Shown here in pieces: positions 18,274-27,167 of a DNA stretch of 64,000 nucleotides. The position numbers and the translations under genes are program-made. Numbering within the stretch: the first letter of the stretch is position 1; each line of letters starts with the position of its first letter. Origin of the DNA: Thiodiazotropha sp040507225 (GTDB lineage: Bacteria; Pseudomonadota; Gammaproteobacteria; Chromatiales; Chromatiaceae). The stretch is from assembly GCA_040507225.1 (NCBI GenBank), contig JBEVVG010000002.1, positions 434,001 through 498,000 on the forward strand, written 5' to 3'. The notes beneath the pieces are model-generated. The model had not been told where the DNA came from. It saw nothing but the letters and a program-made list of their open reading frames with translations, and made no database searches.

Positions 18274-18993
18274 TTAACGTTCCATAGGCAGTTCGCTGAC
18301 CTTTGACTCAATCCAGTGTTCAACCTCCTGATTGATATCGCTGGCGCTGCGGCCTTGGGTCTGAATGAGCGGTCCTATGCATACGTCGACCACACCAGGA
18401 TATTTGCGAATATCCCTGCGTCGCCAGAACACACCGGCATTGTGGGCGACCGGTAGTACCGGATAACCGGATTTCTCTGCCAGCAGTGCACCACCGATGC
18501 CATAGCGTTTGCGTTCACCCGGTGCGACCCGGGTCCCTTCGGGAAAAATAAAAACCTTGTTGCCTCGTTTCAGCCGGTCAATGCCCTGTTCAATGATCTG
18601 GTCGATGGCTTTGCGCCCGGATTTACGATCAATCGCGATTGGATTGAAGGCCTTCATAATCCAACCGAGGAAGGGCACATACAGCAGTTCCCGTTTCAGC
18701 ACCCAGGATTTGGGGCCGGGAATCAGGCTGATCAGAGCCAGGGTTTCCCAGGCTGATTGATGTTTAGCCAGCACCAGACAACTTTCTTGTGGGATGTTTT
18801 CTGAACCTTGTACGCGTACTCTGAGTCCGCAGATCACCCGCAGTCCCCAGAGATTGATCCGGCTCCACCCATGATCGATGATGTGCCTGCTGTTTCCGGG
18901 CAGGGCCCACACGACCAGGGTTCCGAGTGTGGCGATTAATATGGTATTGATCACCAGGAATGTGAAATAGACGATGGAACGCAGCAGGATCAT
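18274..18993 (-). CDS. 1-acyl-sn-glycerol-3-phosphate acyltransferase (PlsC family)
   Basis: A 239-residue membrane-bound acyltransferase of phosphatidic acid synthesis. An N-terminal membrane segment (FLVINTILIATLGTLVVWAL) is followed by the catalytic H(X4)D-like motif KHQSAWET (Glu in place of Asp, as in many gammaproteobacterial PlsC) and the glycerol-phosphate motif FPEGTR. Its start overlaps the gmhB stop by four bases (ATGA), so it is the last gene of the glyQ operon. A paralog with another acyl preference cannot be excluded. Confidence 0.9.
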   Translation of the reverse strand: MILLRSIVYFTFLVINTILIATLGTLVVWALPGNSRHIIDHGWSRINLWGLRVICGLRVRVQGSENIPQESCLVLAKHQSAWETLALISLIPGPKSWVLKRELLYVPFLGWIMKAFNPIAIDRKSGRKAIDQIIEQGIDRLKRGNKVFIFPEGTRVAPGERKRYGIGGALLAEKSGYPVLPVAHNAGVFWRRRDIRKYPGVVDVCIGPLIQTQGRSASDINQEVEHWIESKVSELPMER

Positions 18994-19541
18994 GTAGTTT
19001 CGTTCTCTTTTAAAAGCAGTTCAGCCATCTGTTGCAGATCATCACAGATCGTGATTTCCGGGTGTTCCTTTTTCAGCCCAAGCAAAGTCTCTTCACCCTT
19101 GCCGGTACGAACCAGGAAGGGGGTTGCCTTGACCTTGATCGCGGCCTGGAGATCCCTTAGCGAATCACCCACCACCGGTACGTTTTCCAGATTGGTATGA
19201 CAGCGAGCGCCAATCGCCTCATAGAGACCGGTTTTGGGCTTCCGGCAGTTGCAATGATCGTCCGGCCCGTGGGGACAAAAGAGGATGGCATCGATCTGGC
19301 CACCCACGGCCTTAACCGCTTCAAACATCTTCCGATGTATCGCGTTGAGGGTTTCAATGTCGAAGAAACCCCGAGCCAGGCCCGACTGGTTGGTGGCGAC
19401 ATAGACGTGGTAACCGGCCCGGTTCAGGCGGGCGATTGCCTGGAGACTGCCGTCGATGGGCTGCCATTCATCAGGATGTTTGATGTAGGCATCCGAGTCA
19501 TGATTGATGACCCCATCCCGGTCAAGAATGATGAGTTTCAT
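18990..19541 (-). CDS. gmhB: D-glycero-beta-D-manno-heptose 1,7-bisphosphate 7-phosphatase
   Basis: A 183-residue HAD-superfamily phosphatase of the ADP-heptose pathway for LPS core. Motif I is LDRDGVIN at residues 5-12, motif II the VATNQSG segment, and the zinc-binding loop FCPHGPDDHCNCRKPKTGL has the expected Cys-X-His-Cys-X-Cys pattern. Late Asp residues in VVGDSLRDLQAA complete motif IV. It is co-transcribed with glyS upstream and plsC downstream, an order common in gammaproteobacteria. Confidence 0.93.
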   Translation of the reverse strand: MKLIILDRDGVINHDSDAYIKHPDEWQPIDGSLQAIARLNRAGYHVYVATNQSGLARGFFDIETLNAIHRKMFEAVKAVGGQIDAILFCPHGPDDHCNCRKPKTGLYEAIGARCHTNLENVPVVGDSLRDLQAAIKVKATPFLVRTGKGEETLLGLKKEHPEITICDDLQQMAELLLKENETT

Positions 19542-19558
19542 GTAAGTAAGTGCTTACT

Positions 19559-19894
19559 TTAATCAACATCCCGGAATTCCGAAACCCGTATGCGGCCATT
19601 CACCATGCGCGATTGGCGTTGCTCGAGTTTCGCCATTTTGTCCCAGAAGGCCTGGTTGAGATCGAAATCCTGGGCAATCGCTGTGCCCATAATCAGGATC
19701 AGCAGGTCGGCGACTTCTTCAGCCAGCGCTTCCCGTGATTTACCCTTGGTGACACAGGCGGAGATTTCACCCAGTTCCTCGGCCATCAGGGCAATACGGT
19801 AGGTCATTTCCTCACCGCCGGTCTCGCGAAACCGGTGCTTGTCGTGAAACGCCTGGACTGCCTCGAGCATATCCTGATAAGAATCCCGTTTCAC
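19559..19894 (-). CDS. MazG-like nucleotide pyrophosphohydrolase
   Basis: A 111-residue all-alpha NTP pyrophosphatase-like protein. The metal-binding pattern EELGE followed about 20 residues later by EEVADLLI is the MazG/dUTPase superfamily signature. It begins two bases after the glyS stop and ends 17 bases before gmhB, so it belongs to the same operon. Likely a house-cleaning enzyme acting on a non-canonical or excess nucleotide; the substrate cannot be told from sequence. Confidence 0.85.
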   Translation of the reverse strand: MKRDSYQDMLEAVQAFHDKHRFRETGGEEMTYRIALMAEELGEISACVTKGKSREALAEEVADLLILIMGTAIAQDFDLNQAFWDKMAKLEQRQSRMVNGRIRVSEFRDVD

Positions 19895-19896
19895 GA

Positions 19897-21981
19897 TTAA
19901 CTTTCCGGGTTCTGCAGACAGGAGAGATCCGCAACACTGAGGAAGAGCTTTTCCATCTGGTTGAGCAGCGCCAGCCGGTTATCCCGCAGAGTGACATCGT
20001 CGGTCATCACCATAACCTGGTCGAAGAAGGTGTCGACGGGTTGCCGCAGGGCTGAGAGTATCTGCAATCCCTGGCTGTAGTCTCCACTGTCGAACAGGGG
20101 TTGGGCCTTGGGCTCGAGTTCGTTGAGTTTATCTGCCAGATTCTTTTCCGCTTGATCCTGAAATAACGCGGGATCCGGGCGGTTGGCCAGTTCCCCGTCG
20201 TGTTTCTTGAGAATATTGCGGATACGTTTGTTCGCCGCCGAGAGACTGTCCGCTTCGGGCAGGGTGCGAAACTCCTGAATCGCCCAGATGCGTTGATCGA
20301 AGTCCGCCAGGTTGTGAGGATCCACTTCGGATACGGCCTGGAACAGATCGATGCTCACACCCAGGTCAAGGTAGATTCCCTTGAGGCGATCGAGCATGAA
20401 CTGATAAACCTCGTCCGCCGCCTCCGTCTGGGTGAGGCGGTTGCTCATGCCATCGGCGACTGCTGACAGGAGACCGGGCAGGTAGAGGGTAAGGCCATGT
20501 TCCCGAATGATCCGCAATGCACCCAGGGCGGCGCGGCGTAATGCGAATGGATCCTTGTCCCCGGTTGGCTTCTGACCGATGCCGAAGATTCCCACCAGGG
20601 TGTCGAGTTTTTCCGCCAGGGAGAGTGCGATACCGGTACGGGTTTGCGGTAACTCATCACCGGAAAAGCGGGGCATGTAGAATTCATCCAGTGCCTGTGC
20701 AAGTTCCGGATCCTCGCCGTCGCGTCCGGCCTGATAGCGGGCCATGATGCCCTGCATCTCGGGGAACTCGAAAACCATGTCGGTCATCAGATCGCAGCGA
20801 CTCAACAGCCCTGCGCGATGTGCCAGGTCCGGGTCCCCGTCGATCTCGATGGCAATGAGTTCCGCGAGTTTGGCCACCCGCTCGGATTTGTCGTACATGG
20901 ATCCCAGTTGTTTCTGGAATACCACCTGTTTGAGTGAATCGAGCCGATCCTCCAGGGTCTTCTTTCCATCCTGCTGCCAAAAGAACATCGCATCGGCGAG
21001 TCTGGGTCGAATGACCCGTTCATTGCCTTCGCGGATCAGTTCCGGTCTGGGAGAATCGATATTGGCGATGGTGATGAAATGATTCATCAGTTTTCCCTCA
21101 CTGTTGAACAGGGGGAAATACTTCTGGTTACCTTTCATGGTGGCGACCAGCGCCTCCTGGGGAACCTCGAGGAAACGGGATTCGAAACTGGCGGAAATCG
21201 GCACCGGCCATTCATTCAGGGCAGTGACCTCGTCCAGCAGCTGCGGATCGAGATCCGCCTCTCCGCCAAGCGCCGCGGCACTCTCTTTGACCCGCTCCTC
21301 GATCTGCGTACGTCGTTGTTCAAAACTCGGTATCACCTTGCCCAGGTCGTGCAGTACCGAAGCATAATCCTCGGGACTGTAGAGTGTGATTGCGCTGGGA
21401 TGGTGGAAGCGATGGCCGTAGGTTTGACGATCCGCATGGGCATCAAGCAGGGTGCAGGGCACCACATCATTGCCCAGTAGAAAAACCAGCCAGTGTACCG
21501 GGCGGACGAACTGGGCCTCGGAATCACCCCAGCGCATGCGCTTGGGAATCGGCAGCCTGGTGAGCGCCTGATTGGCGATATCTGGCAACAACCGGGTCGC
21601 CGGCTGACCGGTCTCCTGAGTGCGGAAGACCAGCCATTCACCCTTGTCGGTTTTCAAGGTTTCTAACTGCTCAACCGTGGACTGGCAGGAGCGGGCAAAT
21701 CCCTCTGCGGCCTTGGTGGGATTGCCTGAAGCATCGTAGGCGGCCTGGATGGCCGGACCGCGGCGTTCGATCTCCCGGTCGGGCTGTTGCAGGGCACAGT
21801 CGCGGATCAGCAGCGCCAGGCGCCGCGGTGTGGCAAAGGTTTCCACCGGGCCATGGGACAGGCTGGCCTGGTCGAGTCCAGAAATGAAAGATTCGGTCAG
21901 GGCGGCGGCAAGACGTTTCAGTGCCTTGGGTGGCAGTTCCTCGGTACCGAGTTCGAACAGCAGATCGGCTTGATCAGACAT
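19897..21981 (-). CDS. glyS: Glycyl-tRNA synthetase beta subunit
   Basis: A 694-residue beta subunit of the alpha2beta2 bacterial glycyl-tRNA synthetase. The start MSDQADLLFELGTEELPPKALKRL matches the family; an open frame extends 45 residues further upstream but would overlap glyQ. Conserved segments such as RFATPRRLA-like TFATPRRLALLI and FFWQQDGKKTLEDR are visible, and a DALR-like anticodon-binding part lies at the C-terminus. Its start overlaps the glyQ end by eight bases. Confidence 0.97.
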   Translation of the reverse strand: MSDQADLLFELGTEELPPKALKRLAAALTESFISGLDQASLSHGPVETFATPRRLALLIRDCALQQPDREIERRGPAIQAAYDASGNPTKAAEGFARSCQSTVEQLETLKTDKGEWLVFRTQETGQPATRLLPDIANQALTRLPIPKRMRWGDSEAQFVRPVHWLVFLLGNDVVPCTLLDAHADRQTYGHRFHHPSAITLYSPEDYASVLHDLGKVIPSFEQRRTQIEERVKESAAALGGEADLDPQLLDEVTALNEWPVPISASFESRFLEVPQEALVATMKGNQKYFPLFNSEGKLMNHFITIANIDSPRPELIREGNERVIRPRLADAMFFWQQDGKKTLEDRLDSLKQVVFQKQLGSMYDKSERVAKLAELIAIEIDGDPDLAHRAGLLSRCDLMTDMVFEFPEMQGIMARYQAGRDGEDPELAQALDEFYMPRFSGDELPQTRTGIALSLAEKLDTLVGIFGIGQKPTGDKDPFALRRAALGALRIIREHGLTLYLPGLLSAVADGMSNRLTQTEAADEVYQFMLDRLKGIYLDLGVSIDLFQAVSEVDPHNLADFDQRIWAIQEFRTLPEADSLSAANKRIRNILKKHDGELANRPDPALFQDQAEKNLADKLNELEPKAQPLFDSGDYSQGLQILSALRQPVDTFFDQVMVMTDDVTLRDNRLALLNQMEKLFLSVADLSCLQNPES

Positions 21982-22912
21982 CGGTGGCCTCCGTCTCCGA
22001 TTTACACATGGGAAAACCGAGACGTTCCCGGGCATCGTAGTAGGCCTGTGCGACATCACGGGCCAGGGTGCGGACACGCAGGATGTAGCGCTGGCGTTCG
22101 GTAACCGAAATCGCATGTCGCGCGTCCAGCAGGTTGAAGCTGTGCGAGGCCTGAAGCACCTGCTCGTAGGCCGGCAGGGGAAGCCCGAGTTCGATCAGTT
22201 TGCGCGATTCCTTTTCACACTGATCGAAATGGCCGAACAGGTATTCCACATCCGCGTGTTCGAAATTGTAGGCGGACTGTTCCACCTCGTTCTGATGGTA
22301 GACATCACCGTAGGTGACCACACCTTGGGGACCTTCGGTCCAGACCAGGTCGAAGATGCTCTCGACGCCCTGAAGATACATGGCGATGCGCTCGATGCCG
22401 TAGGTGATCTCACCGGTCACGGGACGGCAGTCGAGTCCGCCGACCTGCTGGAAATAGGTGAACTGAGTCACTTCCATGCCATTCAGCCAGACTTCCCAGC
22501 CCAGCCCCCAGGCGCCCAGGGTCGGGGACTCCCAGTTGTCCTCGACAAAGCGGATGTCGTGAACCTTGAGATCGATGCCGAGCATTTCCAGGGAACCCAG
22601 GTAGAGTTGTTGGATATCCTTCGGCGAGGGCTTCAATACCACTTGAAACTGGTAGTAGTGCTGCAGACGGTTCGGATTCTCACCGTAGCGGCCATCGGTG
22701 GGACGCCTAGAGGGCTGCACATAGGCGGCATTCCAGGGCTCGGGTCCAATGGAACGCAGAAAGGTGGCGGTATGGAAGGTACCGGCGCCCATCTCCATAT
22801 CATAAGGTTGCAGAATCACGCATCCCTGACGGGCCCAGTACTCCTGAAGCGCGAGGATCAGGCCCTGGAAAGTCTGGACATTATGCTGATTCGAGGCTGA
22901 TGCTGAGGTCAC
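21974..22912 (-). CDS. glyQ: Glycyl-tRNA synthetase alpha subunit
   Basis: A 312-residue class II catalytic subunit. The diagnostic segments YVQPSRRPTDGRYGENPNRLQ, DNWESPTLGAWGLGWEVWLNGMEVTQFTYFQQ and SVTERQRYILRVRTLA are all present. The likely start is GTG at 22912, seven bases after GGAG; the ATG at 22914 is out of frame and hits a stop at once. It is the first gene of the five-gene minus-strand operon glyQ-glyS-MazG-gmhB-plsC. Confidence 0.97.
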   Translation of the reverse strand: MTSASASNQHNVQTFQGLILALQEYWARQGCVILQPYDMEMGAGTFHTATFLRSIGPEPWNAAYVQPSRRPTDGRYGENPNRLQHYYQFQVVLKPSPKDIQQLYLGSLEMLGIDLKVHDIRFVEDNWESPTLGAWGLGWEVWLNGMEVTQFTYFQQVGGLDCRPVTGEITYGIERIAMYLQGVESIFDLVWTEGPQGVVTYGDVYHQNEVEQSAYNFEHADVEYLFGHFDQCEKESRKLIELGLPLPAYEQVLQASHSFNLLDARHAISVTERQRYILRVRTLARDVAQAYYDARERLGFPMCKSETEATDV

Positions 22913-23100
22913 ATCGAGACTCCGTAGTTCTGGATGAAAATGCGACAGTATAGCGATGCGTTATGTGGTTGGCTAATCCGGACCGGGGGGCCTGACCCTG
23001 CTGCTGCCCGGGGCCGGAAAAAGCGGCGTGATCATCAGGGTTGGCGGTTTGTAGCGCAGGTTTCGAGTTATAATCGATGTTTTGCGGATGAATCATTCCC

Positions 23101-24144
23101 ATGAGTGAGCAGAAAAAGGCGGTTGCCTTGATATCCGGTGGACTCGATTCCCTTCTGGCTGCCCGGGTCATTCAGGACCAGGGGGTACATGTCGAGGGCA
23201 TCAATTTCTATACCGGTTTCTGTGTTGAGGGGCATACCCACGCGATACGTAAACGGGATCAGGGCAAGAACAAGCGCAACAACGCCTTGTGGGTGGCCGA
23301 GCAGCTGGGCATGAAGCTGCACATCGTGGATATCGTGGAGGAATACAAGGATATCCTGATTCATCCGAAACACGGCTATGGTGCCAACATGAATCCCTGT
23401 CTCGACTGCAAGGTGTTCATGGTGCGCAAGGCGCATGAGTGGATTGCCAGTCATGGGTTCGATTTCATCATTACCGGGGAGGTGGTGGGTCAACGTCCCA
23501 TGTCGCAACGCAAGGAGACCATGCCGGTGGTCTCCGAGGAGTCCGGTGCCCAGGATCTGCTGCTGCGTCCCCTGTGCGCGAAGAATCTCCCTGAAACCCG
23601 GCCGGAACGGGAAGGCTGGGTGGATCGCGATCAGCTGTTCGACTTTTCGGGGCGCTCCCGGAAACCGCAGATGGCCCTGGCGGCGCGCCTGGGTTTTGAG
23701 GACTATGCCCAGCCGGCTGGGGGGTGCTGCTTCCTCACCGATGAACAGTACAGCATCAAGCTGCGGGACCTTTGGCAGGCCCGCGGTCGCAGGGATTACG
23801 ATATGGACGACATCATGCTGCTCAAGGTGGGTCGGCATTTGCGTCCATCGCCCCGTTACAAGGTCATCATCGCCCGGGAGGAGGGGGAAGCCAACTTTCT
23901 CCAGGGTTACCGGAACAGTTTCCCGCACATTAAAACGGTGAGTCACGGCGGTCCCCTGGCACTCATCGATGGGGAGTTCGATGAGGCGGATATCGAGTTG
24001 ATCGCGCGGCTGGTATCCCGCTACAGTCAGGGGCGCGACGCTGACGAGGTGGAATTGGCCTACACGCCGCTGGGAGGCGAATCCCAGTCGATCCGGGTGG
24101 CGCCGCTGAAACCCCACGAGATACCGAAACAATGGCTGATCTGA
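23101..24144 (+). CDS. PP-loop ATPase, thiouridylase-like, with C-terminal DUF814-like part
   Basis: A 347-residue adenine-nucleotide alpha-hydrolase superfamily member. The PP-loop is ALISGGLDSLLAARVI at residues 9-24. Cysteine motifs CLDCK (near residue 101) and GGCCFL (near residue 207) look suited to sulfur chemistry. The C-terminal half (from about residue 225) with LLKVGRHLRPSPRYKVIIAREEGEA resembles NFACT-R/DUF814. Homologues are often annotated as tRNA 2-thiouridylase-like or ThiI-like, but true MnmA features are missing. The next gene, which overlaps by 13 bases, is a TusA-type sulfur carrier, so a sulfur-transfer reaction, possibly on tRNA, is inferred. Confidence 0.8.
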   Translation: MSEQKKAVALISGGLDSLLAARVIQDQGVHVEGINFYTGFCVEGHTHAIRKRDQGKNKRNNALWVAEQLGMKLHIVDIVEEYKDILIHPKHGYGANMNPCLDCKVFMVRKAHEWIASHGFDFIITGEVVGQRPMSQRKETMPVVSEESGAQDLLLRPLCAKNLPETRPEREGWVDRDQLFDFSGRSRKPQMALAARLGFEDYAQPAGGCCFLTDEQYSIKLRDLWQARGRRDYDMDDIMLLKVGRHLRPSPRYKVIIAREEGEANFLQGYRNSFPHIKTVSHGGPLALIDGEFDEADIELIARLVSRYSQGRDADEVELAYTPLGGESQSIRVAPLKPHEIPKQWLI

Positions 24145-24380
24145 TGGTTCACAGAATCGATTGCCGGCGGCTGCTCTGTCCCATGCCGGTGATCCGGGTG
24201 CAGAATGCGATCGAGCAACTACCGCCCGGCAGTCGGGTCGAGGCGGTGTGTACAGATCCAGGCGCATTGAACGATATACCGGCATGGTCCCGGATCAACG
24301 GTCATCGGGTGGTCGAGACAAATACTGTAGCAGGTGAGTACATCGTGGTCGTAGAAGTAGCAGGTGATTCCCCGTCATGA
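24132..24380 (+). CDS. TusA/SirA family sulfur carrier protein
   Basis: An 82-residue protein with the TusA motif CPMPVIRVQNAI (Cys16), the persulfide-carrying cysteine; Cys11 in IDCRRLLCP is also typical. The rest follows the small alpha/beta fold with the GSRVEAVCTDPGALNDIPAW segment. It overlaps the PP-loop gene upstream by 13 bases and the CDF gene downstream by four (ATGA). The partnership suggests it hands sulfur to the PP-loop enzyme. It need not be the true TusA of the mnm5s2U34 relay, since paralogs are common in sulfur bacteria. Confidence 0.88.
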   Translation: MADLMVHRIDCRRLLCPMPVIRVQNAIEQLPPGSRVEAVCTDPGALNDIPAWSRINGHRVVETNTVAGEYIVVVEVAGDSPS

Positions 24381-25513
24381 ATCGTGAGCTTCGTTATGAA
24401 ATGAGCCGCCGAGCAGCTCTGGTCGGTGCCGTTACCAATTCTCTGCTGGCGGTATTGAAAGTGGTTTTCGGCTGGTTGGGTCATTCCCAGTCGCTGGTGG
24501 CCGATGGTATTCACTCCCTTTCGGATCTGTTGACCGATGCCCTGGTGTTGTTTGCCGCGCGCCATGCCAATGAGGCGCCGGATGCGGAACATCCCTACGG
24601 ACACGGACGCTTTGAAACCATTGGAACCCTAGTGCTCGGCGCGATTCTCGTGGCGGTGGGTATAGGTATCATCTTCGATGCCGGGGAACGGTTGTTTTCC
24701 CCGGATGAGTTGATGGTTCCCGAGGTGATCACCCTGTATGTGGCAGGTTTCTCGATCCTGGCCAACGAGGCGCTGTTCTTTTATACCCGCCACCTGGGCA
24801 ACCTGATTAACTCGGACCTGTTGCGCGCCAATGCCTGGCATCATCGCAGCGACTCGGTTTCCTCGATCGTGGTGCTGCTGGGTATCGGTGGCACCATGGT
24901 GGGACTGCCCTATCTCGATGCCATCGCCGCGGTGCTGGTGGGCTTGATGGTGGTGAAGATCGGCTGGAGTCTGGGTTGGAACGCGACCCACGAACTGGCG
25001 GATGCGGGTCTGGAAGAGGAGTCCCTGAATGAGATCCGTAAGGTCATCGGCAGTGTTTCAGGGGTGAAGAGCGTACACATGTTGAGAACCCGCAAGCTGG
25101 GGGGGCATGCACTGGCGGATGTGCATGTGCAGGTCGATCCCTGGTTGAGTGTTTCCGAGGGACATCGCATCGCGGAAGTCGTACAGTATGGGCTTATTGA
25201 CAAAGTAGACGTGTTGGAAGATGTTACGGTACACATCGACCCGGAGGACGATGAGGAGGGACCCTCCTGCGCGGATCTGCCGTTGAGAGGGGAAGCGGAG
25301 CGATTACTCGAAACCCATTGGTCTGATCTGGAGTGTTACGTGCAACGCAAGCGCGTGGTGCTTCACTACCTGTCCGGGGGTATCGATATCGACCTCTACC
25401 TGCCGATCAGCTGTTATGTTTCGGAATCCCATGCCGGTGAGTTGACCCAGTCCTACCAGAAAGGTATCGCGGATTCGAATAACTTTCGCTCGGTGCGGAT
25501 CTGGTTTGGTTAG
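24377..25513 (+). CDS. Cation diffusion facilitator (CDF) family metal exporter
   Basis: A 378-residue membrane transporter. The six-helix core begins near residue 12; the metal site motif LVADGIHSLSDLLTDALVLFAAR (helix 2) is followed by PDAEHPYGHGRFETIGTL and later WHHRSDSVSSIVVLLG (helix 5), giving the HxxxD pattern of zinc, iron or manganese exporters. The cytoplasmic C-terminal domain extends about 90 residues past the usual end, with acidic HIDPEDDEEG and a second domain of unknown role. It is coupled by ATGA overlap to the TusA-like gene. Metal specificity cannot be assigned. Confidence 0.9.
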   Translation: MNRELRYEMSRRAALVGAVTNSLLAVLKVVFGWLGHSQSLVADGIHSLSDLLTDALVLFAARHANEAPDAEHPYGHGRFETIGTLVLGAILVAVGIGIIFDAGERLFSPDELMVPEVITLYVAGFSILANEALFFYTRHLGNLINSDLLRANAWHHRSDSVSSIVVLLGIGGTMVGLPYLDAIAAVLVGLMVVKIGWSLGWNATHELADAGLEEESLNEIRKVIGSVSGVKSVHMLRTRKLGGHALADVHVQVDPWLSVSEGHRIAEVVQYGLIDKVDVLEDVTVHIDPEDDEEGPSCADLPLRGEAERLLETHWSDLECYVQRKRVVLHYLSGGIDIDLYLPISCYVSESHAGELTQSYQKGIADSNNFRSVRIWFG

Positions 25514-25559
25514 CACTGTTTTGGTGCAATACAGGTGATTCCTGAACCTTTGTGGTTCA
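25513..25559 (+). promoter_or_regulatory. Two tandem NtrC-type binding sites upstream of glnA
   Basis: GCACTGTTTTGGTGC at 25513-25527 matches the NtrC consensus GCACYA-N3-TGGTGC at all but one defined base. A second inverted repeat TGAACC-N5-GGTTCA sits at 25543-25559. The centres are 31 bp apart, three helical turns, like the tandem enhancer sites of E. coli glnA. No sigma-54 promoter with exact GG-N10-GC spacing was found between them and glnA; the closest, TTGGC...AGC at about 25602-25617, is one base too long. Confidence 0.6.
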
Positions 25560-25648
25560 TCCGCGAGCGTCTGATATATTTTCAATCGGTAAACCACCCA
25601 ATTGGCTGAATACTCAGCGAACAGTCACCCAACTTTTTGGAGAATAAG

Positions 25649-27055
25649 ATGGCGTTGAAAGCCCTGAAGATGATCAAAGACAATGATGTTAAATTCGTCG
25701 ATCTGCGTTTCACTGATACCCGAGGCAAGGAGCAGCACGTCTCCCTTCCCGCCAGTCAGGTCGACGAAGAGATGTTCACGGATGGCAAGATGTTCGACGG
25801 TTCATCCATCGCCGGCTGGAAAGGCATCAACGAATCCGACATGATTCTGATGCCGGAAGATGCCACGGCCATCATGGACCCCTTCGCCGATGAGAACACC
25901 ATGATCGTGCGCTGTGACATCCTCGAGCCCTCGACCATGCAGGGTTATGAGCGCGACCCCCGATCGGTGGCGAAACGCGCCGAAGCCTACCTGGCCTCCA
26001 CCGGCATTGCCGATGCCGCGTTTTTTGGTCCCGAGCCGGAATTCTTCGTCCTCGATGATGTGCGCTGGAGTATCGACATGAGCGGCTCCATGGTCAAGGT
26101 CGACTCGGAAGAGGCTGAGTGGAACTCCGAGCGGGTCTACGAAGACGGCAATATCGGACATCGTCCCGGGGTCAAGGGCGGCTACTTCCCGGTTCCCCCG
26201 GTGGATTCCCTGCACGATCTGCGCAGTGCCATGTGCCTGGCCATGGAAGAGATGGGTGTGCCCGTCGAAGTGCATCACCACGAGGTGGCGACCGCCGGCC
26301 AGTGTGAGATCGGCACCAAGTTCAGCACCCTGGTCGAACGCGCCGACTGGGTACAGATTCAAAAATACTGCACCTGGAACGTGGCGCATGCCTACGGCAA
26401 GACCGCGACCTTCATGCCCAAGCCGATCGTGGGTGACAACGGTTCCGGGATGCACGTACATCAGTCCCTGGCCAAGGGCGGCGATAACATTTTTGCCGGT
26501 GACCAGTACGGCGGCCTGTCCGAGACCGCGCTCTATTATATAGGTGGAATCATCAAGCATGCGCGTGCACTGAATGCCTTCACCAACGCCTCCACCAACT
26601 CCTACAAGCGTCTGGTACCCGGTTTCGAGGCCCCGGTGATGCTGGCCTACTCCGCCCGCAACCGTTCCGCGTCCATTCGTATCCCCTGGGTCTCCAGCCC
26701 CAAGGGTCGTCGCATCGAGGTGCGTTTCCCCGATCCGACCGCCAACCCGTACCTGGCCTTCACTGCGATGATGATGGCCGGTCTGGATGGTATCCAGAAC
26801 AAGATCCATCCGGGCGAAGCGATGGACAAGGACCTCTACGATCTGCCGGCAGAAGAGGCGGCCAGCATACCTACGGTCTGCCACAGTCTGGACATGGCAC
26901 TGGAAGCCCTGGACGCTGATCGCAGCTTTCTTACCGCAGGGGGAGTGTTCACCGATGACCTGATCGATGGATACATCGCCCTGAAGATGGAAGAGGTAAC
27001 CACCATGCGCATGACCACCCATCCGGTGGAATTCGACATGTACTTCAGTCTCTGA
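25649..27055 (+). CDS. glnA: Glutamine synthetase type I
   Basis: A 468-residue GS I, making glutamine from glutamate, ammonia and ATP. Family segments FDGSSIAGWKGINESDM, GPEPEFFVLDDVRW, VEVHHHEVATAGQCEIG and NGSGMHVHQSL-like NGSGMHVHQSLAKGG are intact. Tyr397 in KDLYDLPAEE is at exactly the position adenylylated in E. coli, so GlnE control is expected. The ATG at 25649 follows TTGGAG by six bases. NtrC-type sites lie upstream and a strong terminator follows, so the gene is probably monocistronic. Confidence 0.98.
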   Translation: MALKALKMIKDNDVKFVDLRFTDTRGKEQHVSLPASQVDEEMFTDGKMFDGSSIAGWKGINESDMILMPEDATAIMDPFADENTMIVRCDILEPSTMQGYERDPRSVAKRAEAYLASTGIADAAFFGPEPEFFVLDDVRWSIDMSGSMVKVDSEEAEWNSERVYEDGNIGHRPGVKGGYFPVPPVDSLHDLRSAMCLAMEEMGVPVEVHHHEVATAGQCEIGTKFSTLVERADWVQIQKYCTWNVAHAYGKTATFMPKPIVGDNGSGMHVHQSLAKGGDNIFAGDQYGGLSETALYYIGGIIKHARALNAFTNASTNSYKRLVPGFEAPVMLAYSARNRSASIRIPWVSSPKGRRIEVRFPDPTANPYLAFTAMMMAGLDGIQNKIHPGEAMDKDLYDLPAEEAASIPTVCHSLDMALEALDADRSFLTAGGVFTDDLIDGYIALKMEEVTTMRMTTHPVEFDMYFSL

Positions 27056-27089
27056 GCGGACGCACTGTCCAGGAGATGTAATGCGGCGA

Positions 27090-27118
27090 CGCCTCCCCGA
27101 CCGGGGAGGCGTTTTTTT
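27090..27118 (+). terminator. Rho-independent terminator after glnA
   Basis: A perfect 10-bp GC-rich stem (CGCCTCCCCG / CGGGGAGGCG) with a two-base AC centre (in practice a slightly larger loop) is followed by seven T residues. It lies 35 bases after the glnA stop codon. Confidence 0.93.
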
Positions 27119-27167
27119 GAGAACTGTATCGCTTGTCTGCTGTTGCAACCCTGACTATGCTAGGGCT

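Noticed and set aside
23068..24285. 405-codon minus-strand frame over the PP-loop and TusA genes
   Set aside because: Antisense shadow; the plus-strand genes carry clear family motifs.
25602..25617. Sigma-54 promoter for glnA
   Set aside because: TTGGC...AGC has 11 instead of 10 bases between GG and GC, which usually abolishes activity. Kept only as a remark.
25802..27148. Long minus-strand frame (448 codons) across glnA and its terminator
   Set aside because: Antisense to glnA, which is certain. The His/Gly/Val-rich composition is that of a shadow frame.
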